Positions 7,787-16,423 of a stretch of 64,000 nt of DNA are shown piece after piece. The stretch is from UBA1740 sp045587025 (GTDB lineage: Bacteria > Bacillota > Clostridia > Oscillospirales > CAG-272), in NCBI GenBank assembly GCA_045587025.1, contig JAZNBK010000041.1, forward strand, positions 1-64,000. Direction: 5' to 3'. Each line of letters begins with the position of its first letter. Position 1 is the first letter of the stretch. A program made the translations under genes and the position numbers. Under the pieces are notes generated by a model, which did not search any database, was not told where the DNA came from, and saw nothing but the letters and a program-made list of their open reading frames with translations.

Positions 7787-8425
7787 ATGCCCGAATCTCC
7801 AATTGAAGTCAGAAACTGTCTGCTCGGCGAGCAGGTCGTGAAAGCTTTAAAAGAGCGTTTCTTTGACGCTTATTATTGCGAAACTTCTGAAAGCGCAGTA
7901 AAAACCGCGCTTTCATTAATTCCTGAAAAATCGAGTGTCACTTGGGGCGGCTCTATGACAATTCGTGATATCGGCTTGACCGACGCTCTGAAAAACGGCG
8001 ATTATCTCGTCTATGACAGAGACGAAGCGCCACCCGAAAAAAGAGCTGATTTCGTGCGGGAGCATTTTTTCTCGGACTTCTTTTTAACAAGCTCAAACGC
8101 TATTACACAGGACGGTATTTTATACAATATAGACGGAATGGGAAACCGTGTCGCCTCTATGATATACGGTCCGAAAAACGTTATTGCAGTTATTGGAATT
8201 AACAAAATAGTTAAAGACGAGCCGTCCGCCGTCTCAAGAATGAGAAGCACCGCCGCGCCTATAAACGCTCAGCGCTTCGATATCGATACTCCCTGCAAAA
8301 AAACGGGAAAATGCGAAAATTGCAAGTCGGGCGACAGTATCTGCTCTTATCTTGTGGCGACGAGATTATGCAAGCCGAAAAACAGAATAAAGGTTATAAT
8401 CGTGGGCGAGAGCTTGGGCTATTAA
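7787..8425 (+). CDS. LUD-domain protein (LutC/YkgG-like)
   Basis: The 212-aa protein belongs to the LUD (lactate utilisation, formerly DUF162) superfamily: VTWGGSMTIRDIGL (51-64), ILYNIDGMGNRVASMIYGP and the hallmark VIGINKIVKD (135-144). Near the C-terminus four cysteines (170, 176, 179, 186) are spaced like a metal-binding site and are common in the stand-alone clostridial members. LutB and LutC partners of the lactate-oxidation complex are not nearby, so lactate oxidation cannot be assumed. The gene starts 7 bp after fba with no clear ribosome-binding site, so translation is probably coupled to the aldolase. Confidence 0.85.
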   Translation: MPESPIEVRNCLLGEQVVKALKERFFDAYYCETSESAVKTALSLIPEKSSVTWGGSMTIRDIGLTDALKNGDYLVYDRDEAPPEKRADFVREHFFSDFFLTSSNAITQDGILYNIDGMGNRVASMIYGPKNVIAVIGINKIVKDEPSAVSRMRSTAAPINAQRFDIDTPCKKTGKCENCKSGDSICSYLVATRLCKPKNRIKVIIVGESLGY

Positions 8426-8441
8426 ACACACACTCGTCCGC

Positions 8442-8475
8442 AAAGATTTAAAGCGTATAAAGATTTAAAGCGTAT
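8442..8475 (+). repeat. 17-bp perfect tandem duplication
   Basis: AAAGATTTAAAGCGTAT is present at 8442-8458 and again at 8459-8475. The second copy supplies the left arm of the following terminator, so this looks like a recent slippage duplication. Confidence 0.9.
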
Positions 8476-8511
8476 ATTAAAGTTGATTTTCTCTTTGATA
8501 TACGCTTTTTC
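8467..8511 (+). terminator. Terminator of fba-LUD operon
   Basis: AAAGCGTATAT (8467-8477) pairs perfectly with ATATACGCTTT (8498-8508), followed by T residues. Confidence 0.85.
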
Positions 8512-8562
8512 CTGTCTACTTGCGTTTTTTATAAAATATTTTATATTTTATCTGCTTTTGTA

Positions 8563-8591
8563 TTGACAAGAGAAATGTTTTGCTGTATAAT
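8563..8591 (+). promoter_or_regulatory. Fully consensus promoter of the citrate/aconitase operon
   Basis: TTGACA (8563-8568), 17-bp spacer, TATAAT (8586-8591). The match is perfect, so the operon should be strong unless repressed. It shows that an in-frame TTG start at 8563 cannot be real, because that codon is the -35 box. Confidence 0.92.
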
Positions 8592-8601
8592 TGTATACAA
8601 T
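8590..8601. promoter_or_regulatory. Putative GntR/FCD operator
   Basis: The perfect 12-bp palindrome ATTGTATACAAT overlaps the end of the -10 box and the expected transcription start. FadR/FCD-type GntR repressors typically bind short palindromes of the GTATAC or TNGTNNNACNA type, and such a regulator is the second gene of this operon. A repressor here would block RNA polymerase. Autoregulation is inferred. Confidence 0.65.
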
Positions 8602-8622
8602 AAAACACAGGGAGCAAAACTT

Positions 8623-10002
8623 ATGATTGAAATTTCCAACAAAACCAATCTGCTTGAACAAAAAGCATACAAATATTCTCTGCAGGACGTGGCTTCGCCT
8701 AACCTATACAGAGAAATATACAAATATTCGGAAACGCCGAAGGTCGCCTTTAACCACCGCCGTGTTCCTATGAATATGCCTAAGCAAATCTGGATTACCG
8801 ATACTTCGATGCGTGACGGTCAGCAATCGGTAGAGCCGTACTCCGTAAAGAATATCGTAGATTTATACAAGCTGCTTTCAAAGCTTGGCGGACCTAACGG
8901 AATTATCCGTCAGTCCGAATTTTTCATTTACAGTAAAAAAGACCGTGAGGCAGTCGATAAATGTATGAGCTTGGGATATAAGTTCCCTGAGATTACTACT
9001 TGGATAAGAGCGAACCGAGAGGACTTTAAATTGGTTCGTGATTTGGGAATTAAGGAAACGGGTATTCTCGTCTCCTCTTCTGACTATCACATCTTTCATA
9101 AAATGGGCATGACGAGAAAGCAGGCGATCGATCATTACATGGCTACTATCTCCGACGCCTTTGAAGCGGGACTTGTTCCGAGATGTCATTTAGAGGACAT
9201 TACGCGCGCCGACTTCTACGGATTTGTCGTGCCCTTTGTAAACAAGCTCCAGGAGATGTCAAAGGAAGCGGGCATTCCCGTTAAGATAAGGGCGTGCGAC
9301 ACTATGGGCTACGGCGTTCCTTATACGGAGGTCGCCATTCCCCGTAGCGTTCCCGGCATTATATACGGTCTACAGCATTATTCAGACGTGCCCTCGGAGA
9401 TGATCGAATGGCACGGACACAACGACTTCTACAAGGCGGTCGCAAACGCTTCTACCGCTTGGCTCTACGGCGCTTGCGCCGTCAACACCTCGCTTTTGGG
9501 AATTGGCGAAAGAACCGGTAATATTCCTCTTGAAGCTATGGTATTTGAATATGCGTCACTAAAGGGCACGCTCGACGGTATGGATACCACCGTTATAACA
9601 GAGATTGCTGAATATTTTGAAAAAGAAATGGGATACGTTATCCCGCCTATGACACCCTTCGTCGGTAAAAACTTCAATATGACACGCGCAGGCATTCACG
9701 CCGACGGACTTTTGAAGGACGAGGAAATATATAACATTTTCGACACCAAAACTATACTGAACAGACCTGCTTACGTAGCGATAAGTAAAACCTCGGGACT
9801 TGCGGGTATTGCCTATTGGATAAACAGCAACTACGATCTTAAGGGCGACAGAGCTATTGATAAGAGAGATCCTATCGTAATAAAGCTCAAGGAGTGGGTG
9901 GACGCCGAATACGAGGACGGACGCCAAACAGTAATGAGTGATATGGAAATAGAATCCAAGATTGCCGAATTAACAAACGGTGAATTTCCACGAAGAGGTT
10001 AA
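8623..10002 (+). CDS. Probable Re-citrate synthase (HMGL/isopropylmalate-synthase superfamily)
   Basis: This 459-aa enzyme has the HMGL-like TIM barrel: TDTSMRDGQQS (59-69, general base and metal loop), CHLEDITRADFYG, RACDTMGYG, and the metal-binding WHGHNDFYKAVANA. The family comprises isopropylmalate, homocitrate and (R)-citrate synthases. No leucine or nitrogen-fixation genes are nearby; aconitase and isocitrate dehydrogenase follow, so condensation of acetyl-CoA with oxaloacetate to citrate is the most likely reaction, as for the oxygen-sensitive Re-citrate synthase of Clostridium kluyveri. The start is the ATG at 8623 behind CAGGGAG; longer frames run into the promoter. Substrate assignment is context-based; homocitrate synthase is the main alternative. 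Confidence 0.78.
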   Translation: MIEISNKTNLLEQKAYKYSLQDVASPNLYREIYKYSETPKVAFNHRRVPMNMPKQIWITDTSMRDGQQSVEPYSVKNIVDLYKLLSKLGGPNGIIRQSEFFIYSKKDREAVDKCMSLGYKFPEITTWIRANREDFKLVRDLGIKETGILVSSSDYHIFHKMGMTRKQAIDHYMATISDAFEAGLVPRCHLEDITRADFYGFVVPFVNKLQEMSKEAGIPVKIRACDTMGYGVPYTEVAIPRSVPGIIYGLQHYSDVPSEMIEWHGHNDFYKAVANASTAWLYGACAVNTSLLGIGERTGNIPLEAMVFEYASLKGTLDGMDTTVITEIAEYFEKEMGYVIPPMTPFVGKNFNMTRAGIHADGLLKDEEIYNIFDTKTILNRPAYVAISKTSGLAGIAYWINSNYDLKGDRAIDKRDPIVIKLKEWVDAEYEDGRQTVMSDMEIESKIAELTNGEFPRRG

Positions 10003-10005
10003 TTT

Positions 10006-10650
10006 ATGAAAAACGAATCATTAGCAGATAAGGTATTCGAAAAATTAGAGGGCGATATTCTCGAAGGAAGATATCATCAGGGTGATATTATCACCGAAAT
10101 CGCCCTTTCAAATGAATTTCAGGTGAGCCGTACTCCTATACGTGAGGCGATACGCCGTCTCGAGCAGGAGAATCTCGTCACCGAATCGGGAAAAGGAATT
10201 ACAATTCTCGGAATAAGCGAAAAGGATTTGTCCGATATTTACGATATCAGAATGAAAATTGAAGGTCTCGCTTCACGCTGGGCGGCGGAAAATATCACGC
10301 AAAGCCAGCTCGACGAGCTCTCTGAAATTCTTGATTTACAGGAATTCTATACCTCAAAAAACAATGCGCTCAATTTAAAAAACGTCGACTCGAGCTTCCA
10401 CGATATTATTTATCATTGCAGTAACAGCGCTCCTCTTATGGATATTCTCGCTTCCCTCCACCGCAAAATACAAATGCAGCGCAAGTCGTCGCTCGAAAAT
10501 CATTCAAGGGCTAAAAAAGCCGTAATGGAGCATAGAGAAATCTACGAGGCGCTTCTTAAGCACGACGCAGACCTCGCTGAAAAGCTAACCATCAAGCATA
10601 TAAAAAATGCAAAGGACAACCTGTTCAAAAATTCATCTGTTTTAAATTAA
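10006..10650 (+). CDS. GntR family regulator, FadR/FCD subfamily
   Basis: The 214-aa protein has an N-terminal winged helix (about 5-72: VFEKLEGDILEGRY, VSRTPIREAIRRLEQENLV) and a C-terminal FCD effector domain. In the latter, NVDSSFHDIIY and two later histidines (MEHREI, IKHIKNA) suit the metal site of that family. It starts 4 bp after the citrate-synthase stop and ends 8 bp before aconitase, so it is embedded in the operon it probably controls. The palindrome at 8590-8601 is the likely operator. The FCD ligand is usually a carboxylic acid; citrate or isocitrate would make sense but is a guess. Confidence 0.9.
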   Translation: MKNESLADKVFEKLEGDILEGRYHQGDIITEIALSNEFQVSRTPIREAIRRLEQENLVTESGKGITILGISEKDLSDIYDIRMKIEGLASRWAAENITQSQLDELSEILDLQEFYTSKNNALNLKNVDSSFHDIIYHCSNSAPLMDILASLHRKIQMQRKSSLENHSRAKKAVMEHREIYEALLKHDADLAEKLTIKHIKNAKDNLFKNSSVLN

Positions 10651-10658
10651 GGAGAAAT

Positions 10659-12587
10659 ATGGGACTTACTATTGCACAAAAAATCATAAAAGAGCACCTT
10701 TTGGAAGGTGATATGACGCCAAACAGCGAAATTGCGCTGAAAATCGACCAAACGCTCACCCAAGACGCCACGGGAACGATGGCTTATCTTGAATTTGAAA
10801 GTATCGGTATTCCCCGTGTAAAAACGGAGCGCTCGGTCGCATATATAGACCACAATACACTTCAGTCCGGATTTGAAAATGCGGACGACCATTTGTATAT
10901 ACAAAGCGTTGCAAATAAGTACGGCATCTATTTTTCACGCCCCGGAAACGGCATCTGCCATCAGGTTCATTTAGAAAGATTCGGAAAGCCGGGAAAAACT
11001 CTTATCGGCTCTGATAGCCATACTCCCACCGGCGGCGGAATAGGAATGCTTGCGATGGGAGCAGGGGGACTTGACGTTGCGGTTGCAATGGGCGGCGGCG
11101 CTTATTACATAACGATGCCAAAAATGTATAAGGTAAACCTGACGGGCAAGCTCCGCAAATTCGTTACCGCAAAGGATATCAGTCTTGAAATATTACGTAT
11201 TCTTTCCGTCAAGGGCGGCGTAGGCGCAATTATCGAATGGGGGGGCGAGGGTATTAAAAACCTTTCCGTTCCCGAACGCGCTACTATTACAAATATGGGA
11301 ACAGAGCTTGGCGCAACGACCTCGATATTCCCTTCCGATGAAATAACGAGAGCATTTTTGGCGGCAGAAGGCCGCGAAGAAGATTTTATTCCGCTTGAAA
11401 GCGACGCAGACGCGGTATACGACAAGGTTATAGATATCGACCTTTCAACGCTTAAACCGCTTATCGCGCAGCCACATAGCCCTGATAATATTATTGAAGT
11501 AGAAAAAATTGCGGGAACTAAGGTCGACCAGGTATGTATCGGCTCCTGCACTAACTCTTCTCTTTACGACATGCTAAAGGTTGCGGCTCTTTTGCATGGA
11601 AAAACGATTTCCCCTTCGGTCAGTCTTTCGATTTCTCCCGGCTCGAAGCAGGTACTTACTATGCTCGCAGATTGCGGAGCGCTCTCGGATATGATAGCGG
11701 CAGGCGCAAGAGTTCTCGAATGCGCTTGCGGCCCTTGTATCGGTATGGGCTTCTCACCCAATTCAAGCGGCGTAAGCTTGCGTACCTTTAACAGAAATTT
11801 TGAGGGACGAAGCGGTACTGCCGACGGCAAGGTATATTTAGTTTCTCCCGAGACTGCGGTTGCGGCGGCTCTTACCGGATATATTACAGACCCCTGTACC
11901 TTAGGCGATATGCCCGAGATTGTTATGCCGAAGCAATTCAAGATAAACGACAATGCAATTCTCGCGCCTGCATCGGAAGCTGAAGCCGAGAGCTTAGAGG
12001 TAAAGAGAGGACCTAACATAAAGGAATTCCCCGACAGCTCGCCTCTTGAAAATTCAATTTGCGCGCCTCTGCTTCTAAAGGTTGGCGACAATATTACGAC
12101 TGACCACATTATGCCCGCAGGCGCAAAAATCCTTCCCTACCGTTCCAATATCCCTTATCTCTCGCAATTTTGCTTCGGCGTATGTGACACCACATTCCCC
12201 GAAAGAGCAAAAAAGACAGGAGGCGGTTTTATCGTCGGCGGAAGCAATTACGGACAGGGCTCATCCCGTGAGCATGCGGCGCTCGTTCCGTTATATCTCG
12301 GAATTAAAGCGGTAATTGCAAAAAGCTTCGCTCGAATTCATGCGGCAAATCTGATTAATGCGGGAATTATTCCGCTCACCTTCAAGAATCCCGACGACTT
12401 CGAAAAGCTAAACCAAGGTGATGATCTTTCACTCGACAACCTGTTTGAAGGACTTAAAATGGGAGATATCTCTCTTACGGTAAACGGAAAAGAAAAAATT
12501 GAGCTTTCCTGCTCCTTCACCGATAGACAAATAGCTATTATTATGGCAGGCGGACTTCTCAAATACACTAAAACCAACGGCAATTAA
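10659..12587 (+). CDS. acnA: Aconitate hydratase
   Basis: Aconitase isomerises citrate to isocitrate using a [4Fe-4S] cluster. The 642-aa chain shows SDSHTPTGGGIGMLAMG (substrate loop), the first cluster cysteine in CIGSCTNSS, the other two in CACGPCIGMG, RTFNRNFEGRSG, and the C-terminal swivel domain with GSNYGQGSSREHAAL. The length and order fit the shorter, mitochondrial-like bacterial aconitases rather than the 890-aa AcnA/IRP type. AAGGAG precedes the ATG. Isopropylmalate isomerase is excluded by the single-chain layout and by the neighbours. Confidence 0.94.
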   Translation: MGLTIAQKIIKEHLLEGDMTPNSEIALKIDQTLTQDATGTMAYLEFESIGIPRVKTERSVAYIDHNTLQSGFENADDHLYIQSVANKYGIYFSRPGNGICHQVHLERFGKPGKTLIGSDSHTPTGGGIGMLAMGAGGLDVAVAMGGGAYYITMPKMYKVNLTGKLRKFVTAKDISLEILRILSVKGGVGAIIEWGGEGIKNLSVPERATITNMGTELGATTSIFPSDEITRAFLAAEGREEDFIPLESDADAVYDKVIDIDLSTLKPLIAQPHSPDNIIEVEKIAGTKVDQVCIGSCTNSSLYDMLKVAALLHGKTISPSVSLSISPGSKQVLTMLADCGALSDMIAAGARVLECACGPCIGMGFSPNSSGVSLRTFNRNFEGRSGTADGKVYLVSPETAVAAALTGYITDPCTLGDMPEIVMPKQFKINDNAILAPASEAEAESLEVKRGPNIKEFPDSSPLENSICAPLLLKVGDNITTDHIMPAGAKILPYRSNIPYLSQFCFGVCDTTFPERAKKTGGGFIVGGSNYGQGSSREHAALVPLYLGIKAVIAKSFARIHAANLINAGIIPLTFKNPDDFEKLNQGDDLSLDNLFEGLKMGDISLTVNGKEKIELSCSFTDRQIAIIMAGGLLKYTKTNGN

Positions 12588-12598
12588 GAGGATTTTTT

Positions 12599-13750
12599 AT
12601 GGAAAACTATATCGAACAAGCGACAGAGCATTTTAAAAAGCTTTTGACCGAGCAATTGGCGCGCGCAAAGAGAATGGAAAGCGCCCCGAAGCGCAAGAGC
12701 TTTTCTGATTTGAATAAAATTACGATAGGCGTCTGCTACGGCGACGGAATAGGCCCTATTATATGCAAAGAGGCGGAAGCGCTTCTGAAGGTTTTGCTTG
12801 AAGACGAAATTGAAAGCAAAAGGATAGAAATTAAAGCCATTGAAGGTCTTACCATTGAAAACCGATTAGCGTGTAACAAAGCGCTCCCCGACGAAGTTCT
12901 TTCGCAAATCAAGCAATGCGACGTTCTCTTGAAGGGACCTACGACGACGCCAAACGGCGGAACTATGGAAAGCGCAAACGTTTCTCTGCGGCGTGAGCTT
13001 GACTTATATGCAAACATGCGCCCGATATCTATTCCCGAGTTAAATATTGACTGGGCGTTTTTCAGAGAAAACACCGAGGGCGAATATACTCTGGGAAGCC
13101 GTGGCATTGAAATTCCAAATTCTCTTGCTATGGATTTCAAGGTCACCACCGACGCAGGCACAAAGAGAATTGCGCGTTCTGCCTTTGAATATGCTCGTGA
13201 AAACGGCAAAAAACGTGTTTCAATAGTGACGAAGGCAAATATTATGAAAAAGACCGACGGAAAATTCAGCAAAATTTGCCACGAAATTGCAAAGGAATAT
13301 CCCGAAATTCAGGCAGACGAATGGTACATTGATATAATGTGCGCCAACCTCATAAACGAAAAGATACGCAGTAGCTTTGAGGTTATTCTTCTTCCCAATC
13401 TCTATGGTGATATTATCACGGACGAGGCGGCTCAAATTCAAGGCGGCGTAGGAACTGCGGGAAGCGCAAATATCGGAGACGAATACGCTATGTTCGAAGC
13501 AATTCACGGAAGCGCGCCGAGAATGATCGAGGAAGGTATTGGAGAATACGCAAATCCCTCAAGCATCTTCGTAGCTTGCGAAATGCTCCTCCGTCATATA
13601 GGTATGCAAAGGTCGGCAGAAATTCTCGGTAAAGCTATGCAGATATGCACGGAAAGCGAAAAGAAGGTGGTAGTTACGGGCAACCGTGACGGCGCTACCT
13701 GCAAGGAATTTTCAAATTATCTCTTAGAAACGATAGAGCGAATTAAATAA
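12599..13750 (+). CDS. icd: NAD-type isocitrate dehydrogenase (IDH/IMDH family)
   Basis: A 383-aa beta-decarboxylating dehydrogenase converts isocitrate to 2-oxoglutarate. It has CYGDGIGP near residue 45, the substrate loop ANVSLRRELDLYANMRP (LR.ELDLYANMRP is typical of eukaryote-like NAD-dependent IDH), the catalytic Tyr in ENTEGEYTLG, Lys in VTKANIMK, the metal aspartates in LYGDIITDEAAQ, and GSANIGDEYAMFEAIHGSAP. The extra 35 N-terminal residues are polar. It is the last gene of the operon, 11 bp after aconitase. Isopropylmalate or homoisocitrate dehydrogenase remain alternatives but fit the operon less well. Confidence 0.88.
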   Translation: MENYIEQATEHFKKLLTEQLARAKRMESAPKRKSFSDLNKITIGVCYGDGIGPIICKEAEALLKVLLEDEIESKRIEIKAIEGLTIENRLACNKALPDEVLSQIKQCDVLLKGPTTTPNGGTMESANVSLRRELDLYANMRPISIPELNIDWAFFRENTEGEYTLGSRGIEIPNSLAMDFKVTTDAGTKRIARSAFEYARENGKKRVSIVTKANIMKKTDGKFSKICHEIAKEYPEIQADEWYIDIMCANLINEKIRSSFEVILLPNLYGDIITDEAAQIQGGVGTAGSANIGDEYAMFEAIHGSAPRMIEEGIGEYANPSSIFVACEMLLRHIGMQRSAEILGKAMQICTESEKKVVVTGNRDGATCKEFSNYLLETIERIK

Positions 13751-13756
13751 ATCGCT

Positions 13757-13806
13757 AAAAAACCCTATGGTCTGAGATAAATTCTCTCGCCATAGGGCTT
13801 TTTTAT
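13757..13806. terminator. Bidirectional terminator between icd and clpB
   Basis: CCCTATGG (13763-13770) pairs with CCATAGGG (13790-13797), flanked by A and T runs, so it can end both convergent transcripts. Confidence 0.88.
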
Positions 13807-13814
13807 TCAAACGA

Positions 13815-16409
13815 TTATTTTACAATTAAAGCTCCGTTTTCATAATCTACAATCATCGTCGTATCGGGGGAAATATCCTCCGATATGATTTTTCTCGCCA
13901 AAAGCGTTTCAATGCTACTCTGCAGAAAACGCTTTAGCGGTCTTGCGCCGTAGGTAATATCGTATCCGCTCTCTATAATATACTCCTTCGCTTTGTCGGT
14001 TACGTTTATTTTCAGGCGTTTCTCTTTTAAGCGTTTTTCAAGGTCTGAAATGAGCAAATCAACTATTCTGCTTATATTCTCCCTTGTGAGCGGCTTATAG
14101 AATACTATCTCGTCGAGACGGTTCAGAAATTCCGGACGGAAGCTACGCTTGAGCAGCATAGAGACGCCCTCTCTTGCCTCGTCGCTTATATCGCCGTCCT
14201 CCTTTATTCCGTCAAGAATTATATCCGAGCCCAAATTCGAGGTCATTATTATGATAGTGTTTTTGAAATCAACTGTTCTTCCCTGACTGTCTGTAATTCT
14301 TCCGTCGTCAAGGATAGAAAGCATTACGTTAAAGACGTCGGGATGCGCCTTTTCAACCTCGTCGAAAAGGACTACCGCATACGGCTTTCTTCTCACCGCC
14401 TCGGTAAGCTGTCCGCCCTCGTCGTATCCGACGTATCCGGGAGGAGCGCCTATAAGTCTCGATACCGAATATTTTTCCATATATTCGCTCATATCAATTC
14501 TTATGATATTATGCTCGTCGTCAAACAACGCCTCGGCGAGCGCCTTCGCAAGCTCGGTCTTGCCCACGCCCGTAGGACCTAAAAACAGAAATGAGCCAAT
14601 CGGGCGACGAGGGTCCTGTATTCCTGCGCGTGATCGAAGTATGGCGTCACAGACCTTTTCTACCGCCTCGTCCTGACCTATAACTCTTCTATGAAGAATA
14701 TCGCCAAGGTGCAGGAGCTTCTCTCTTTCTCCCTCCATCAGCTTTGCGATAGGTATTCCCGTCCATCTCGCTACTATTTTAGCAATTTCTTCCTCGCTCA
14801 CCTTGTCTCTGAGCAAAACGTTTTTCTCCTCCGCCTTGTCGGCAATTCCCTCCGCCTCCGAGAGCTGCTTTTGCAATTCTGGGAGCTTTCCGTATTTTAG
14901 CTCTGCCGCTCGAGTTAAGTCATAGCTGTTTTGCGCCTGCTCTATTTCCGAGTTCGTCTTTTCTATTTCCTCGCGGATTTTTTGAACCTTTTCTATCGAC
15001 TGCTTTTCATTCTCCCATTTCGCCTTCATGCTCAAAAATTCGCTGCGAAGTTCCGACAGCTCCTTCTTTATCTTCTCTAAATGCTCGGCAGATAGCTTAT
15101 CCTTTTCCTTCTTTAACGCCGTTTCTTCTATCTCGTGCTGCATTATTTTTCTTGAAATTTCATCAAGCTCGGTGGGCATTGAATTCATTTCGGTTTTTAT
15201 CAGCGCGCACGCCTCGTCCACTAAATCTATCGCCTTGTCGGGCAAAAATCTGTCTGAAATATATCTGTTTGATAACACGGATGCGGCAATTAACGCGCTA
15301 TCGTGAATTTTTACGCCGTGATAAACCTCATATCTTTCTTTAAGTCCGCGCAAAATTGAAATTGTATCTTCTACCGTCGGCTCGGCTATAAGCACCGGCT
15401 GGAAGCGTCTTTCGAGAGCAGCATCCTTCTCTATATATTGACGGTACTCGTTAAGTGTGGTCGCTCCTATGCAGTGAAGCTCTCCTCTCGCAAGCATCGG
15501 CTTCAAAAGGTTGCCTGCATCCATTGCTCCGTCGGTTTTCCCCGCGCCCACAATTGTATGAAGCTCGTCAATGAAGAGTATGATTTTACCTTCGCTCGCC
15601 TTTATTTCGTTCAATACCGCCTTTAATCTTTCCTCAAATTCTCCTCTGAATTTTGCGCCTGCGATGAGAGCGCCCATATCAAGTGAAAAAATGGAACGAT
15701 TTTTTAAGTTTTCGGGAACGTCGCCTCTCACGATACGAAGCGCCAAGCCCTCGGCAATTGCGGTTTTACCTACGCCCGGCTCGCCGATAAGACAGGGGTT
15801 GTTTTTCGTCTTTCGTGACAAAATACGGATTACGTTTCTTATCTCATCATCTCTGCCAATCACGGGATCGAGCTTATGATTTCTCGCAAGCTCTACCAAA
15901 TCCTGACCGTATTTTTTCAGTACGTCGTAGGTATCCTCGGGATTATCCGAGGTAACTTTTCTGTTTCCCCGTATTTTTTTCAAGGCAGAAAGAATTTTTT
16001 CTCTTGTAATTGCGTTTTCATCGAAGATTTTCTTCATAGAGCGAGATGCTTTTGCTATAAGACCGAGAAGAATATGCTCAACCGAGACAAATTCATCCTT
16101 CATCTTTTTTGCCTGCGCCTCCGCATCGGCAAGCGCCAGCTCTAAATCGTGTGAAATATAAATTTTATCCGCCTCGACACTTACGCTCACCTTCGGAAAT
16201 TTTGAAATTGCTTCATCTAACGCTTCTGTCACAGCGGAAACCGACACGCCAACAGACGACAAAAGCTCGCCGACAAGACCTCCCTGCTTATCGAGAAGAG
16301 CGTATAATAAATGCTCCTGCTCTAACTGCTGATTTTCATTAGAGGTAGAAAGGGTTCTTGCGTTCCCTATCGCCTCGATGCTTTTTTGCGTAAAATTCTG
16401 AATATTCAT
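13815..16409 (-). CDS. clpB: Disaggregase chaperone ClpB
   Basis: ClpB is a hexameric AAA+ chaperone that threads aggregated proteins with DnaK help. The 864-aa chain has a Clp N-domain (1 to about 145), first AAA module with GEPGVGKTAI (about residue 207), a full coiled-coil middle domain (about 405-525, rich in Glu/Lys), and second AAA module with GPTGVGKTELAKALA (about 609) and GAPPGYVGYDEGG pore-loop region. The middle domain separates it from ClpC; no UVR motif or IGF/L ClpP loop was recognised. GGAGGT precedes the ATG. It is the second gene after the RHH protein, 14 bp downstream. I saw no CIRCE or CtsR-type site upstream. Confidence 0.96.
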   Translation of the reverse strand: MNIQNFTQKSIEAIGNARTLSTSNENQQLEQEHLLYALLDKQGGLVGELLSSVGVSVSAVTEALDEAISKFPKVSVSVEADKIYISHDLELALADAEAQAKKMKDEFVSVEHILLGLIAKASRSMKKIFDENAITREKILSALKKIRGNRKVTSDNPEDTYDVLKKYGQDLVELARNHKLDPVIGRDDEIRNVIRILSRKTKNNPCLIGEPGVGKTAIAEGLALRIVRGDVPENLKNRSIFSLDMGALIAGAKFRGEFEERLKAVLNEIKASEGKIILFIDELHTIVGAGKTDGAMDAGNLLKPMLARGELHCIGATTLNEYRQYIEKDAALERRFQPVLIAEPTVEDTISILRGLKERYEVYHGVKIHDSALIAASVLSNRYISDRFLPDKAIDLVDEACALIKTEMNSMPTELDEISRKIMQHEIEETALKKEKDKLSAEHLEKIKKELSELRSEFLSMKAKWENEKQSIEKVQKIREEIEKTNSEIEQAQNSYDLTRAAELKYGKLPELQKQLSEAEGIADKAEEKNVLLRDKVSEEEIAKIVARWTGIPIAKLMEGEREKLLHLGDILHRRVIGQDEAVEKVCDAILRSRAGIQDPRRPIGSFLFLGPTGVGKTELAKALAEALFDDEHNIIRIDMSEYMEKYSVSRLIGAPPGYVGYDEGGQLTEAVRRKPYAVVLFDEVEKAHPDVFNVMLSILDDGRITDSQGRTVDFKNTIIIMTSNLGSDIILDGIKEDGDISDEAREGVSMLLKRSFRPEFLNRLDEIVFYKPLTRENISRIVDLLISDLEKRLKEKRLKINVTDKAKEYIIESGYDITYGARPLKRFLQSSIETLLARKIISEDISPDTTMIVDYENGALIVK

Positions 16410-16423
16410 ATTATGACCTCCAA

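Noticed and set aside
8442..8475. CRISPR-like repeat
   Set aside because: Only two adjacent copies without spacers and no cas genes; it is a simple tandem duplication.
8563..8622. Twenty-codon N-terminal extension of the citrate synthase frame
   Set aside because: Its first codon is the -35 box and the frame runs across the -10 box and operator; the ATG at 8623 has a proper ribosome-binding site.
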